64,000 bases of DNA from Anthopleura xanthogrammica (Eukaryota; Cnidaria; Anthozoa; Actiniaria; Actiniidae), in assembly GCA_964019055.1 (NCBI GenBank), contig OZ025219.1:4917868-4981867 (forward strand), written 5' to 3'. Position numbers and translations under genes: made by a program. Below are positions 1 to 12,427 of this stretch, in pieces (the stretch's first letter is position 1; each line of letters opens with the position of its first letter). The notes under the pieces were generated by a model. It made no database searches, was not told where the DNA came from, and saw only the letters and a program-made list of their open reading frames with translations.

Positions 1-551
1 ATCGTATCGACCGGATAGCCTCACTTATATGATTCTTAAAACAAAAGAATATTTCATTGCAGGCTCAACTTGAAGAAGTTAACATTTCAATGACGTCACC
101 ACAATGAGCATGTGCACACAAAACTCATGCATATACCATGTAGAAGGGATACATGCGAACCCTGACAAACGGTCCCAGCTTTTGACCCAACATTCAGCCA
201 ACATCTATTGGGTCAAATGTTGGCTAAAAATTTTCTTCACTGAGACCTCAAAAGACTTGCTTATTGACCTTTCCCTAATTCGCTTGAACTACCAAAGAAC
301 AATAGAATATATTAAAGTCGAGGCTGGATTTTTTATCCAAAAATTAAGTACTATATTGTCTACTCCAGCCTTGCCTTAATTCTATTGTTCTCTGGTCATT
401 CAAGCAATTTCGGGAAAATCTTTTTCATCAGTTGCAACGGTTTTTAACTCGTGGATACACAAATGAATCTTTTGCCCATGAACATTCTTAATTAATATGG
501 AAGAATCTAGTAGTCATGGAAATTCATTAATAACAACCGTGCATTATTTAC

Positions 552-3500
552 CTGAGGGAGATGTTTGTATACCTCTTTGTTGTTTATTGGAGGGCTGTCC
601 AGTTAGTTTGGGATCAAGCCTGATTTACAAAAGAAAATTGTTGAGTAAGTAATAGAATCATTATGAGTTGCAATCTTGTATGGGATATCAGGGACCACGG
701 AGGGGGAAGGCTAGTAGGGCTAGCCCCACCACTTTTCCATTTTCCCATACTAGTCAGTCTCTTCTATAGCCCACCACTTTTTAGGGTGCTCCGTGGTCCC
801 TGATATACAATCTCAAGCCGGATATACAATCCCTTTTGTATGCTTGTTATTTTGATTTATCATATTCATTACTACAGGTTACTAAGTATTCTATATCAGG
901 TTAACAAAATTAGTGTTCTGTAAATCTGATACAGAACACTAATTAGGCTTTTTATTATTCTATAAATTCCGATACCATTCGCTAATTGGGTCTTGCCCCG
1001 ATGAATTAGTAATGAATATGATAAGACTAACTAGCACTTTACGAAACAAAAGCATCATGATCATTTTTTTCACAGGCTTCTTCACTCTATAAAGCTGACA
1101 ATAATGATAATTAAGAGATTCATACTTTAAATCTCTGTTGGTGTCCTTCAAGGCTTGCTCATATGAAGATGTTGGTCTGGAATCTAAGTACAGAAATCAA
1201 AATATCTATGCAATAAATGAATTCCTTGGTATATTGTGACACTCAGTACAATATTGCACAGTCATCTACTAGTATTCCAAAGGAATAGCTGTAATGACCT
1301 CAAGGTGGATAGGATTGTACTGTACACTGGGTATGAAGCTAATAATGTATGTTCAGCCACATCACATCATCCCCAATAGACCTTTCCCAAATTCTTTTGG
1401 ATGATCATGAAACAATGGTTTCAAGTCAAGGTTGGCCTTGATAAATAAAAAATTAAGTTCAGTCTCAACTTGGAACGACAATTGTTTCGTGATCATCCAA
1501 GTACACAAAGGTCCATTTCAAGCTCATAATACTAGGTGCTGTAGTAACAGTGTCATTTATTTATCATTCTTCCTTAAATTTGTACTTCAGAAACACATCA
1601 TAATAATAATTATTATTATTGTAAAACAAGAAACACATATTAATTGTAAAACACTTGCTGATCTTACCAGTCATTTGAAAGATGGTTGATGTGGTACTTG
1701 TGCCCTAAAAATAGGTCAACACAGTTAGAATAATAGCCAAAACTGGTCGAGTAATACTACTAATAATCAATCAATCAAATAAACTTTACCAACTCCCCTC
1801 AGTTACCAATGCTATATTAGACAAGCTCAAAAAATTAATAATAAATTATACAATTATTGGTTGAGGTTGAGCATGATATCGTAAATTATCAAGATCAAGA
1901 TAAAATGGCCGAGGTCTTGATAGGCAAGTAATTGAATGGAAAATGACCCAAATTGTTTGAAGGCAATATCAATGGAGTGCAACTCTGATGTCTGCTATTA
2001 CTGCGAGGGTAGTGAGATGATTTTCAGTGGCTTAGTGGTTAGTGGTCTGCAGTATCCACAGTATGTACCACTCTAACTTACTACACAATAAAAGAAACTA
2101 GTACACAATTTGGTAGGTTTACTAGAATTACGTTAAGTAATTTTCATATAGGCCCTCCTAGATCGAATTAGAATTTAGAAGTTGATTTTTGCAGGGGGAG
2201 GAAACTGAGTGGGTAAAAATCCTTCAAAGCACAGGAGAGAACCAACAAACAACATATATAACAAACGTAAAATGTATGGAAAAAAACATTAAATATAGCT
2301 AAAATTTATGCAAAAAAAATAATAATTATATATTATATATACATTACTAGAATTACTATAATTATAATATATCAAATATAAGAACTACAGAGGAAACAAT
2401 CAGAACTGAAAGTATTTGACTGAGTATAAACTCACCAGAGAACTGACAAGGGATTTGGTGGTGTCTTGCTGTGAGGTGATATCATTGCTCTCAACTGAAT
2501 CAAAAATATTATTACAGACATCACAGACATTACAGATAACAGTGGTGCATGGTTTAAGCCGTAAGTCTTCCTTATTATGTTAAAGAAAACAAAAGAATAC
2601 TTGGCAGCTGTTTGAACTGTAAATAATAGAGGCTTTGTACATCATGTGATGGCCACCATGACAGAAGGCAAACAAAGGTTTTCCCCCTAGACACTAAATT
2701 CTTTTTCATGTAAATCAGATTAGACACAGGGATATTCACTGATAATAAAGACAGTGCTTTAGAACAAATATCTATCAATGGAAGTTCAATTGCATTCTTT
2801 CCTCAAAAATTTAAATATCCAAGTCTTCGTATAGCTTCTGGTGGCAGTTACGACCAGTGTCGGCCTTGGAAGTAGCAACAAAATCGTCTTGAAAACCTCA
2901 ATTACTTGCACTCAATTGCCTGAAGTCAAAGCTTCAGTTGAACTCACATATATATTAACTGGTTGCACATGTGCATAGCAAAATTCCCTCCTGTCATGGA
3001 GAACACTTCTCTCTTAAGCTATAATAATATATACTAGAATAAATAATGTACCTTGCTTGTTCAAAAACCCAGAACCAGGTAAAGCAGGAAAATCCTCATT
3101 TAGGATAGAGAAGTCAGGCTGAGGTTCTGCTGGTTTTGATACTACTCCATAAGATGGTCTGCTTGGCGCTGCTCCACTGCCAGAACTGTCTAACATCCTG
3201 TTGGCTAAAGCTGGAAACTCTGACAAATCTAATGCACTACCCCCAGGGGAAATGTTCTCACCTGAAATAAAAGTTTCAATTATAGTTAATGCTTCTCATT
3301 TGCTGATTTTAAACATTATCATAATCATCATCATCATCACCATATAAGAATGATTTATTATAATCATTATCATCACAGGGCTCAAAATAATGGCCAGTCA
3401 TACACCGGTCAAGATTCCGGCGTAGGATACTTAATTTATTTTTTTCAAATAATATTATGACTGGTCAACATGTCAAGTACCAAATTCAGCCTGACATTGA

Positions 3501-6500
3501 CTGTTGACCGGCCATTGTTTTGAGCCCTGTCATCATAATCATCATCATAATCATAAAAGAATGATTTATTATAATCATCCTCGTCGTCATCATCATCATC
3601 ATCATCATCATCACCATATAAGAATGATTTTTCATGACCATCATGATCATCATCATTTGTTATCTTGATGATGATCTGATCATCATCATCTTCAAGATAA
3701 TAAAATTAATAATAATGATGACCATGATGATGATGACCATGATCGTGATGACCATGACCATATATAACCATGATTATAATCATGGTCATGGTCATAGTCA
3801 TCATGGTCATGCTCATCATCATCAGCATTGGCACAAACAGTGCCTGCAAACGTCCTTTAATGATAATTATTTTTTTGCTCAATACTTGACTGTTGGATTG
3901 TGCAGGTCGAAATTAAGTCAAAACAATGTCTATAAAGTAAAGGCTTCTTCTGAGTTTTTCAGTTAATTATTAACAAACTTATTTGCTGTAGACCACAGCA
4001 CAAATTCCAAAATAATTGTATGACCACCATATATTCTTATTTGCATACTTTATGCATGAGCATCCATATGTAATAGATCCCTTGCAGCACGTTGGAATGC
4101 AGCTCAATTTGGAGGGCAAAACAATAGATTCCAATCCAATCCAAAGGTTAAAATTCTTTTGTTTTGCCCTCCAAATTGAGCTGCTCTGACGTCACGTGCA
4201 AGAGGTCTATTGATTAAGTGCACAGATTTCTTAATATTATTTATACCAAATATTTATTTTTTTCACAGCACAGCACAGCACAAATAGATTAATGAATAAT
4301 GGTCACAATGATCTTACCATATCGATTCCCTTGTCTGAAGTCTCTAAATACAGATGCTGTTTGGAATTGTCTGCGTCCAGGTGGTGATGGCAACCTACCT
4401 CCCATTTGATCTGGTACACAATGTACATAATGGCAAATTATCAAAACTATTTTTAAATAAGGCCACTAGTTTCATAAAATAGATAAGAATGGCATTTACT
4501 AAATATTTTGATATCTCTTTTCATTGCGGAGGTATTTAATATAGAAATTACGAAGTGATGACGTCATTTAAAGACCTACGGTAGTCAAATCATCAAAATA
4601 ATAGAGAATATCTCTGCAAGAATTGGCCCAAAGTGGCTGAAACTTATTTTGGCTTTAGATCAGGGTAAGACACTAAGTTTAAGTATTTTTTATTGTGTTG
4701 CCATGGAAACGCCCTCAGACCCAGACTCTTTTCCAGATAAAAAAGGAATCCTTAATTATTTCTTCTGGAATGATATTTTTACTTGTTGTAACAATTATAA
4801 CCATAACTTAGCTCATTATAGGTCCTCTTATCTGTCTTGAAATAAACCCAGTATCCAAAAAATTGAGCCAAAAATTGCAATTTCATTATTTTTTTGTGTG
4901 AAAATAGCCTGGGTCCTAGGGCATTTCCATTGCATGATAATGACGTCACATAACACTTCGAAATGTCATGTTTTCATATTTTTAATAGTAACAATTATTA
5001 TTAATAAATATAATCATGTATCTACATTTCATCCTATCAAAATTCCTTATTAATATTTTTTATTTCATTTACTATTTTTCAGGCCCAAGAATCAGTATTT
5101 TTTTCTTCTAAAAAAAAGGATTGAGTAATCTTCAAATTATGTGCTTCAAGTTAAAGGCATTGAGTTATGCGCTTTTTGAGTTGTGCACTCAACCCCATCC
5201 ATATTTTTCTTTGCCACACCCTGCGTGGAACTCAATGTGACTAAGAAAGTTTAGTGAGTTCCAGGGCTCAAAATAACGGCCGGTCAACAGTCAATGTCTG
5301 AACGGACTTTGAATGGACATGTTGACTGGCCGTTATTTTGAGCCCTGAGTTCGAGTTGTGCAATGGGTGCATAACTGGAACACAGAAATATCTTGTAGCT
5401 TGAACATTTAAGAAGATATTTCTATGTTTGACTTACATGCCCATCATGTAACTCAAACTCACACGGAGGGTGTAGCAAAGACAAATGGGTGTGGTCGAAC
5501 ACATAATTTGAAAAGTCTGATGTGCACAACTCAACACACATAACTCGAAGATTACTCGCTTTCAAAAAAAATCCAGATCAATTACAGTTTTTCTAGGAGT
5601 GCTACTAATCAGCATGAATGGGAGATACTAATAATATTAATGATTAACTTATATTAATAACATTCAAAACATAGGAGATACACCTATTTCAATTAACGTT
5701 GATAACAGGAAATAACAGAAGGCTGAATGCTCATCTCATAAATATTGCAAATACCGGTACATACTGTAGTTGCAATCATGCTTGAATTGCTAATTTGTGA
5801 CACATCGCATTAAATCACAAAAATTCATGTTGACACCCACCAATTCCTATTGGTCTTAGATCGACCATTCCAGATCTCCCGTTATCAACGTTAATTGAAA
5901 TAGGTGTATATTGTTTCATAGGAACACTGCATAAAAAAAACATGAATACTATTGCCTCACCGGTAGGGGTAAATGCACTTGTTAGTGACTGTAATCCTGA
6001 ACCAACTGTGACCTATTATTAGTCATAACAAGAGAAAGAAATTAGCATTTTATAGCAATACAACGAAAACGAGTAGTTTGATTTTAATGAGAGTAGGGCC
6101 AGGAACCAAAAGCATTTCCATAGCAATGCTATGAATTTATACACAATGGTCAGTATTATGCTTAGTACTATAGTAAGTGGAAACCCTGATATTATTTTCT
6201 TAAGTATATTAGGTTTATAATTGATTGATTTTTTCCTTGATTGTGAAGTGCTTTTGGATTTCATACTGTATATAAATACATAGTTATCATCATCATCATT
6301 ATTATTATTATTATTAAATAATATTATTACTAGTGGTCTATCACTAATAGACCACTAGTAGCTCAGCCAATCAGAATGCAGGACTTTTGATAGACCATTA
6401 GTAGGTTTATACTATATACTACTCTCCCACTCAGGAAGAAAACTTCATAGAAAAAGTATGGTGTGAAAACTAATAGTATGCACTATTCTCTGTCTTAGTA

Positions 6501-9500
6501 AGACCACTTTTGTTTGTCCAACAAACTAGTTTCCATTTATCCACATTTAAAATTAATTAGTCTATTATTAATATATATATACATCTTTTTGCAAAAATTA
6601 TGGCCGCTTCAAGTATATATACAAGTATATCAAAAGTGCATAAGACATTATGGGATGTCATTCCTGATATTTTTTTCAGAAAGCCCTAGTGATAGGCAAC
6701 CTGAAAAAAATATCAGTAATGATATCCCATAATTTCTGATATACTTTTGATATACTTGTATCTATACTTGAAGCGGCCATAATTTTTGCAAAAGGCTGTA
6801 TATATTAATATATAACAGTAGGCACATGCAGTTGTCCCTGCCTATTTTTTTTTAAGCAATAAATTGCCAAGATACTTCCAGTGTCACTTTATTTTCTGGG
6901 GAATTTTACTTCAACATACCTGTGAGTTACTTGTTGACTGACTTCTACTCAGTGGAAAACCTGATATGCTGACGCTGTTGCTAACACTACTGTTTACAAA
7001 GAAAACAAATTATTTAGTTTATAGAAATTACAAAGCAGACACTCGAACCATGAACATTTCAAGGGTTTTTTCATTTTTTTTTCATAATGATCCAATCAGC
7101 ATTCTCCGTATAAAAAAAAGGGATCAAACATCTTTAAGCACCATCCAGTCACAACAAACAACAGAAAATCTTTAGAAGTTTATTTAAATTAACTTTCTCA
7201 TGTTAACTTATGAACTGCTAAATCACATAATGCTGTTCGTTGTGATTGGGTGATGCCTAAAAAATGTCTGATCCCTTTTTCTATGAGTGCTGATAGTTAT
7301 GAAAAATGTCAAAAAAACCTTGAAGTGTTTATGGTTGGAGTGTCCGCACTGTAATATAATTTGGCAGTGCATGTCTTTACAAATATTTCATTGCTTGATT
7401 TCAGAAGTCAATTGGTTATTTTAGTTCACAGAGTGACCATTGTGAAAGAGTAAAATCAAGGCTTTTGCAGGGTTAAACTGCAAAATAATCAAGGATCAAC
7501 TAATTGAAGGATCAGTGCTTTCAAGCATATAAAATTTGTATATTTATCATCATTTATAAATTGAAACTTTGATTTCTATGAGAAAACAAATTTACAATTA
7601 ACCCTTCTATAAACCCTGAGTAAAATGTTCTTTTCTAAATCTACGGTAATACGAGCGACAAAAACGCTCAACTCGTCTTGCAACATCACTGCGAAACAGG
7701 TTGAATAGTGATGCTGCTCGTTTTTCCTCCCGAGTACAAACTTGCCTCGCAACTTTGTTGATCAATTTTGTTGCTCGTATTACCGTAGCTTAAATTGGTT
7801 TACTGCCCCAGAAATGATTTGTAAATAAAGCCTATAGTAATTATAGTCATTAATCTGGAGCTCATCAAAATCAAGAGATATCTTAGTGAAATTGATTTCT
7901 GAATCAGGTATCTTTGTTTAACTTTACCTGTAGGTAATGACAATCACATTGAAATTCAATCAAAATTTTCATCTTAGCCCGATAACTAGATAATTAGTTC
8001 GATTTGCCAAATGAAAAGTGGAAGAATGGTCACTTAAATGAAGACACCTCTACTCTCAATGAAGACACCTTAGTAATTAAAGCCAGTAGTCACCAACTTT
8101 AAGCTCAAGACTTTATTTGCCAGTCATACAAAAGTCAGTCTGAGTGAGTTTATAACAGATAGCTTTGGTTTTGAGATGACAGTACCTTGTCAGTGCTGAA
8201 GGTAAAGAGACTGTTCTAGCAGATTTTGGTAGTGCATTCATTCCCTGCTGACTTCCAATGTGACCAGGCCCCTGTGGTCCTCTAGGGCCCATGGAAAGAA
8301 TGCCTCGACTAAATCAAATAGGAAAACTTTTAATTAGTTAATAGAATGTGCTAACACATGCACGTACCATTAAATAATGTTCTTACCAGACCGCGGCATT
8401 GCGGCATACCCATTTTACACATTGCATCCAGGTATATGATAATAAGACAAAATGACACTAAAATCTTCATAATTCCATATAAGGTGTGTATATGTGACCC
8501 TTCACGCGACTTCGGGGCTTAACGCAATTGAGCGTTGAACCGTTTACCATTTCAACGCATTGAAGACCGTTGACAATGCGTTGATAAACATTTTGATACC
8601 GTTGAAAAACATTGGAATTCGTTACAACGTATGAGTGATGCGTTGAGGAACATTTAAGACCGATAAGATTGTTCTGATAAAAATGTTCGAAACGTTGAGA
8701 AACATTTAGCTTACTTTTTCTGAGAGCATGTCCGGTCACCTTTGATCCGTTTGATATGTCACGATTATAGTTATTTGCATCAGTAAATCCGTTGCCCATC
8801 CATTTTCTATGATTGTACATACGTTTTTTAGTAAACTGTTGGTGCAAATATTTCTTTTGATAACTCTTGGATACGCGAATTCGCTAACGATAGATAAACG
8901 ATCTACGATTGTTTACGTACACTTCTTGAATTTTACTTTCGGATGAATCAACAGGTTCAAGAAAAGATGTAGGTTGAGGAAAAATGATAAAATAAACACT
9001 TAAACTCAATTAGTCAAATCTTCGTTTAAAGTAAGGGAACCGAAAATACAATCGTATCGTTCAAACGCAGTTCTTCACACGAACTGAAGGCATTGAAATC
9101 AACGATAATAAGGCGGTCTTCTTTGATGTCATCGGGTTTCAGGCTCATGATAAAATCTAGTCGGCGCATTGAAAACACATTCCAAAGTGCAACTCACAAC
9201 TACCGAGTTCGCAGAAAAGTGAAAATCGCAGTAAACGAATTTGTATTCTTCAAGTACACTTCTAAAATATAATTATTTCTGTGAAAACTTTTAAGTTTTT
9301 TAAAAACAGTTTAAAATCATCCATTGAAGTTCATAATCTTCGACCCAAAAATAGCTAAATAGTTTTGTATTTCGATCACCCTGGAGTAATGCCCAGAACC
9401 ATGTAGGCTAAAGGGGCTCAAATCAGCATTTCAACGAATTGAATGTGTCACTGATAAAATAAAAGGGATGTACGAATAACTGTACCTATTTTGCAATGAT

Positions 9501-12115
9501 TTGCTTAATAATTCAAGTGAATTTATTCTTCATCCCTACAATAATTATCAAATAACACAGATCAATCAAGGCTGTGGATTTCCGAAACGTTGAACCTAAG
9601 GATTGAGTAAACGTTGACAATTATCAAAAAAGCATTTCAACGTTTTTCAAGTTCATTAAGAAACGTTACAACGCATTATTGATCGTTGACAATGCGTTGC
9701 ATTGCGTTGACAACGCGTTGAAAAGCGTTGAAAACGCATTACAACGCAGATTTCGTTAAGCCCCGAAGTCGCGTGAAAGGTCACATATACATGTATGCAG
9801 TAGATTGCGTGTCTTGTCACAAAAAAATGACAATTTTCAATCTAAGAATAATATTTTGTGTGAATTTCATATTATCAATCCAACTACAAAAAGTTAGTTT
9901 AACGGTAAATGTTTGGGACAGTTTCTTGAAAACTGGAGAGAAACACTGAGTATAAGGATCCTCAAAGATGTTGTTCAAGACCTTCCATTTTCAAGATTCT
10001 TGTTTGCCAGAATCATGCCAGGGTCTTGCCAAGAAGATCCTGGCAATATCCTCAAAGATCTTGCACAAGAGCTTACAGGATCTTATAATAAGAAGCAAGA
10101 TGCTTGCCAATAGCCCCCTTCACAGTTCCCTGCTCCATCTTGAAAGGTAGCCATGCCTTTGCATTGAAGCGAGATAAACGGTCAGCTTGCAATGATAGAG
10201 ACATGTGAATAATTGTCCAAGGGATTAAATAAGGTCTCTATCATACTGTAGCAAGCTCACCATTCGTCTCGCTTCGATGCAAAGGTACGGCTACCTTTCA
10301 AGATGGTGCAAGGAACTGTGAAGGGAACTATTTGACCATTATTTCAAGCCATGCCATGGGACACACAAAAATCCATTAAACATCATACCTTCCGACTTGA
10401 CTGGAATTAGTGTTATTTCCAGGTGCACCCATGGTATGTAGTGATGATGATGACTGTATACTTGGCATCCCTGAAGTGTTTCCTCCTGATATCCCATGTG
10501 ATGATGCTGGCATTGATAAACTGCGACTAAACTGGCTCTGAGTAACAAAATGCAAATAAAAAATTATAACAAATTATAACCTACAAATTAGACTACTGAC
10601 CTATAGGTACAAGATTGTATACATGTAACTATGTGTCTTGCTGGAACATATCACCATTTAAATAGGGTATGGGCTAGAATCGAACTATCCTTGGGAGCAT
10701 TTTTTAAGAAGTGTTATTTCAGAATGCTAAAATATAAAAGAGACTAGTAGGTTCTGATATTTCGGCAGTAGAACTGGGTGGCTCAACAGTCACACATTTT
10801 ATTGAGAAATCAAATAAGGCAGGACTCCATATCACATCTTCAATGAGTCTCCATGTGATAGAAATAACTTAACAGTATGGCCAAGGAAGCACTAAAAACC
10901 AAGGACTAGGTCCAAATTTTATGGTGTAAGGGTATTTTTTGGAGTAAAAAAATGAAACCAGCAAACCATCAGATTTAAATCTTCAGAATTTTCAGTGTTT
11001 CATGTGACTTGCTGCATGGTGGACACCTTATCATGATTACAGTATGTGACTCACTGTATGACTACAATACCTTGTGAAGTAAAATAATTCAGATATTCCA
11101 AAACAAATTATCACTAGACCATACCAGACATCAAAGTCAGAAATGTCTATATAGATATTATATGCAGTTTCATCTCTAACTCCCTCCCACCTCCCTGATT
11201 GACCACAGACTATACAGTATACATACAGTACCTGTGCTGATGATATCCCTCTTTGACTAGAAGAGGGTCCTTGAATTGAATTAGGTGGCATACCTGTAAG
11301 ATACAAGATAAACATGTTATATTACATACATGACCCTTTTTTATAGAAGACTGCACAAAATCAAATTGTTATCTTACAGGAGCAATAAGGTAATGTAGCT
11401 GCCCTGGGTTTTTCAGAAGCTCACTTATTGTTGTACTTTCTTTATAACCTGAATAACTTGTTTTAATTAATTGAATAACTCATGTGAAAAACATGGCGGC
11501 CGCTTAAGAAGTGAGAGTCCAAGAAAATGGGGACTGGTAACGAGTATCAGGTCATGTGTTTTAAAATAAGAATATATGCAACACTTATCACATTTTAAAC
11601 TGCTGTAACTCCTGTTATACTGTAGACCTCTGAACATTGGACTAGCCACTTTGATCATGGACTAACAATTCAATGAATTAAGAACAGATACAGTACCCTC
11701 GTGGCATCACTAAAATTTGTTAACAAGGATTTTCTCACTGTCTACTTGAACATGAAAAATGAACTAGTGTAAACAGCAGTTTCAGGCTACACCTACAGAC
11801 AGGCAAAGTCTTAAGAAAATCTAAGAGACCATTTTTCGATAAGTAAGCAGCTAAATATTTTGGTACATTGTTGAAACTGTTGTTTACACTACACCTATAA
11901 CTCCTTTTTTGTGTTCAAACTTTGTCTAGATCTAGATAGCAAGAAAATCCTCAGTAAAGAATATTAGTGATGTGTAACAATATTAGTATGGGCTACCTTT
12001 GTGTGTACTGTAATGTAGTGAGTATGTCAATCAGTAGTTTTATATTAACACACATACCAGGATTGTGAAGTGCTGAGCCATAGAAATTGGACTGTTGTTG
12101 ACCAGGAGACTGCAT
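552..12115 (-). CDS. CNOT2: CCR4-NOT complex subunit 2, N-terminal part (3' end outside window)
   Basis: CNOT2 is a scaffold of the CCR4-NOT complex, which removes poly(A) tails and represses mRNAs. Coding exons on the minus strand, in order: 12115-12058, 11293-11232, 10537-10389, 8308-8186, 6989-6920, 6012-5961, 4410-4318, 3261-3052, 1183-1126 and 619-552. All have GT/AG borders and matching phases and give about 314 residues. Recognisable CNOT2 blocks are SRGILSMGPRG, LDLSEFPALANR, the stretch VVSKPAEPQPDFS followed by NEDFPALPGSG, and QQRGIQ near the end. Family knowledge: the N-terminal half is disordered and the C-terminal NOT2/3/5 box binds CNOT1 and CNOT3. That box is not in this window. 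The exon at 619-552 ends in phase 1 with a GTAAAT donor, so the gene continues to the left. A further exon-like segment (2494-2436) does not fit the phase and is listed separately. The initiator ATG at 12115 is provisional, because the exon at 14566-14510 cannot be joined to it in frame. Confidence 0.92.
685..806. mobile_element. Small inverted-repeat element, GGGACC ends
   Basis: Ends ATATCAGGGACCACGGA and its reverse complement bound a 120-bp unit holding CCCCACCACTTTT and CATACTAGTC. The same internal words recur at 15800-15870, and related CAGGGACGGCG-type ends occur near 58.9 and 50.1 kb, so this is a dispersed family. It lies in a CNOT2 intron. Confidence 0.55.
2130..2250. repeat. Dispersed repeat, copy 1
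   Basis: The stretch with GAATTTAGAAGTTGATTTTT and GCACAGGAGAGAACCA recurs at 42475-42590 in the same orientation with substitutions and small indels. It has no coding potential. The neighbouring intron sequence (1184-2435) holds nothing else I can name. Confidence 0.6.
2436..2494 (-). other. CNOT2: Possible cassette exon of CNOT2
   Basis: A 59-bp segment has a good acceptor (TTTTTGATTCAG) and a GTGAGT donor. It is open in the frame entering from the exon at 3261-3052 (VESNDITSQQ and onward). It leaves in phase 0, whereas the next exon (1183-1126) needs phase 1. The flanking exons join perfectly without it. An internal acceptor after CCTCACAG would give a 33-bp version that keeps phase. It is therefore an alternative or cryptic exon, or a poison exon that shifts frame. 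Confidence 0.35.
3300..3835. repeat. CAT/ATGGTC trinucleotide and hexanucleotide tract
   Basis: Several runs of CAT/ATC units and ATGGTC-like units (3325-3375, 3535-3620, 3640-3835) are interrupted by one inverted-repeat element at 3376-3530. The plus-strand His/Met-rich ORF here is a by-product of the repeat. It lies in a CNOT2 intron. Confidence 0.8.
3376..3530. mobile_element. MITE family B, copy 1 (CAGGGCTCAAAATAA ends)
   Basis: Terminal inverted repeats read CAGGGCTCAAAATAATGGCC and GGCCATTGTTTTGAGCCCTG. The interior repeats the TTGACCGG / CCGGTCAA words. It sits inside the CAT tract, with TCATCA on both sides, compatible with a target duplication. A second copy is at 5262-5347. Confidence 0.75.
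4071..4211. mobile_element. MITE family A, copy 1 (AATAGACC ends, CRE/E-box arms)
   Basis: The arms share CAGCTCAATTTGGAGGGCA and its reverse complement; the ends are AATAGATCCCTTGCA and TGCAAGAGGTCTATT. The right arm holds TGACGTCACGTG. Copies occur at 15395-15514, 45001-45096 and 47435-47579. Confidence 0.85.
5105..5575. mobile_element. Larger inverted-repeat element interrupted by a family B MITE
   Basis: Left-arm words (GATTGAGTAATCTTCAAATT, CTCAACCC) reappear inverted in the right arm (CGAAGATTACTCGC, CACAACTCAACACAC). The spacer carries the family B MITE at 5262-5347. CNOT2 intron. Confidence 0.55.
5262..5347. mobile_element. MITE family B, copy 2, nested, with target duplication
   Basis: CAGGGCTCAAAATAACGGCC and its near-perfect inverted copy enclose about 85 bases. 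AGTTC lies immediately outside both ends, a visible 5-bp target site duplication. The spacer of this copy is short. Confidence 0.8.
5679..5909. mobile_element. MITE with 28-bp terminal inverted repeats
   Basis: TACACCTATTTCAATTAACG followed by TTGATAAC on the left is matched exactly inverted on the right (5881-5908). The interior has no coding potential. It lies in the CNOT2 intron left of the exon at 5961-6012. Confidence 0.75.
6330..6360. repeat. Short perfect palindrome
   Basis: CTAGTGGTCTAT and ATAGACCACTAG flank a short loop. TCTATCAAAAGTCC-type words follow at 6385-6405. Probably a degenerate MITE end. Confidence 0.4.
6571..6810. mobile_element. Palindromic MITE, about 100-bp arms
   Basis: The arm GCAAAAATTATGGCCGCTTC followed by AAGTATATATACAAGTATAT is repeated inverted at 6720-6797, and the internal words CTGATATTTTTTTCAG / CTGAAAAAAATATCAG also pair. 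TA-rich flanks suggest a TA-type insertion site. Confidence 0.8.
7060..7320. mobile_element. Degenerate inverted-repeat element
   Basis: GGGATCAAACAT and ATGTCTGATCCC, with CAGTCACAACAAAC / GTTCGTTGTGATTG, pair across a 60-base spacer. The arms are imperfect, so it is an old copy. Confidence 0.45.
7640..7790. mobile_element. MITE family C, copy 1 (TACGGTAATACGAGC ends)
   Basis: The ends CTACGGTAATACGAGC and GCTCGTATTACCGTAG are inverted. Related units with CGAGCAACAAAAT and CGCAACAAGTTGC words occur at 22010-22335 and 27691-27793. Confidence 0.75.
8491..9788. mobile_element. 1.3-kb non-autonomous DNA transposon with 35-bp TIRs
   Basis: The left end TATGTGACCCTTCACGCGAC, continuing TTCGGGGCTTAACG, is matched inverted at 9754-9788 with one mismatch in the shown part. 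The interior is AT-rich without a transposase and is full of imperfect ACGTTGAAAAACGTT-like words next to both ends. TA borders would suit a mariner-type insertion. A block at 9058-9145 resembles 15640-15720. Confidence 0.8.
9965..10110. repeat. Short imperfect internal repeats (CTTGCCAAGAAGATCC words)
   Basis: CTTGCC/CTGGCA and ATCCTCAAAGAT words recur at 9957-10065. Low information; no coding evidence. Confidence 0.3.
10115..10329. mobile_element. Inverted-repeat element, about 75-bp arms
   Basis: CCTTCACAGTTCC, CATCTTGAAAGGTAG, GCATTGAAGCGAGA and TGATAGAGAC on the left each appear inverted, in reverse order, at 10225-10329. It ends about 60 bases left of the CNOT2 exon at 10389. Confidence 0.75.
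11294..12057 (-). other. CNOT2 intron, no feature seen
   Basis: AT-rich sequence with no repeat, RNA gene or extra exon that I can support. Confidence 0.5.
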
Positions 12116-12427
12116 CCCTGTTAAACATTTAAGGAAATTGATATATACATGTATAAATTATGTTTTTTTTTTATTTTTTTTTTATTTTGAACTTCAAAAT
12201 CTTTCTTAAATAAGCTGTCAACTGTAAATTCCTCTCTGAAACCAGTTTGAATTATTTGATTGGCTCTACACAATCAATTCTGAATAGAATCCAAAAATTG
12301 GACTAGTTATCTATGAACTTCTGAATGTTTAGACTTACACGTACAGAATAAATGACATAGTGGCTACAGCTTCTTTCAGAAGATAAGTTTAAAAGAAGAA
12401 ATTTCACAGAAAGCACATGTGATCTGT

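Noticed and set aside
3634..3966. His/Met-rich 110-codon ORF
   Set aside because: Encoded by CAT/ATGGTC repeats inside a CNOT2 intron.
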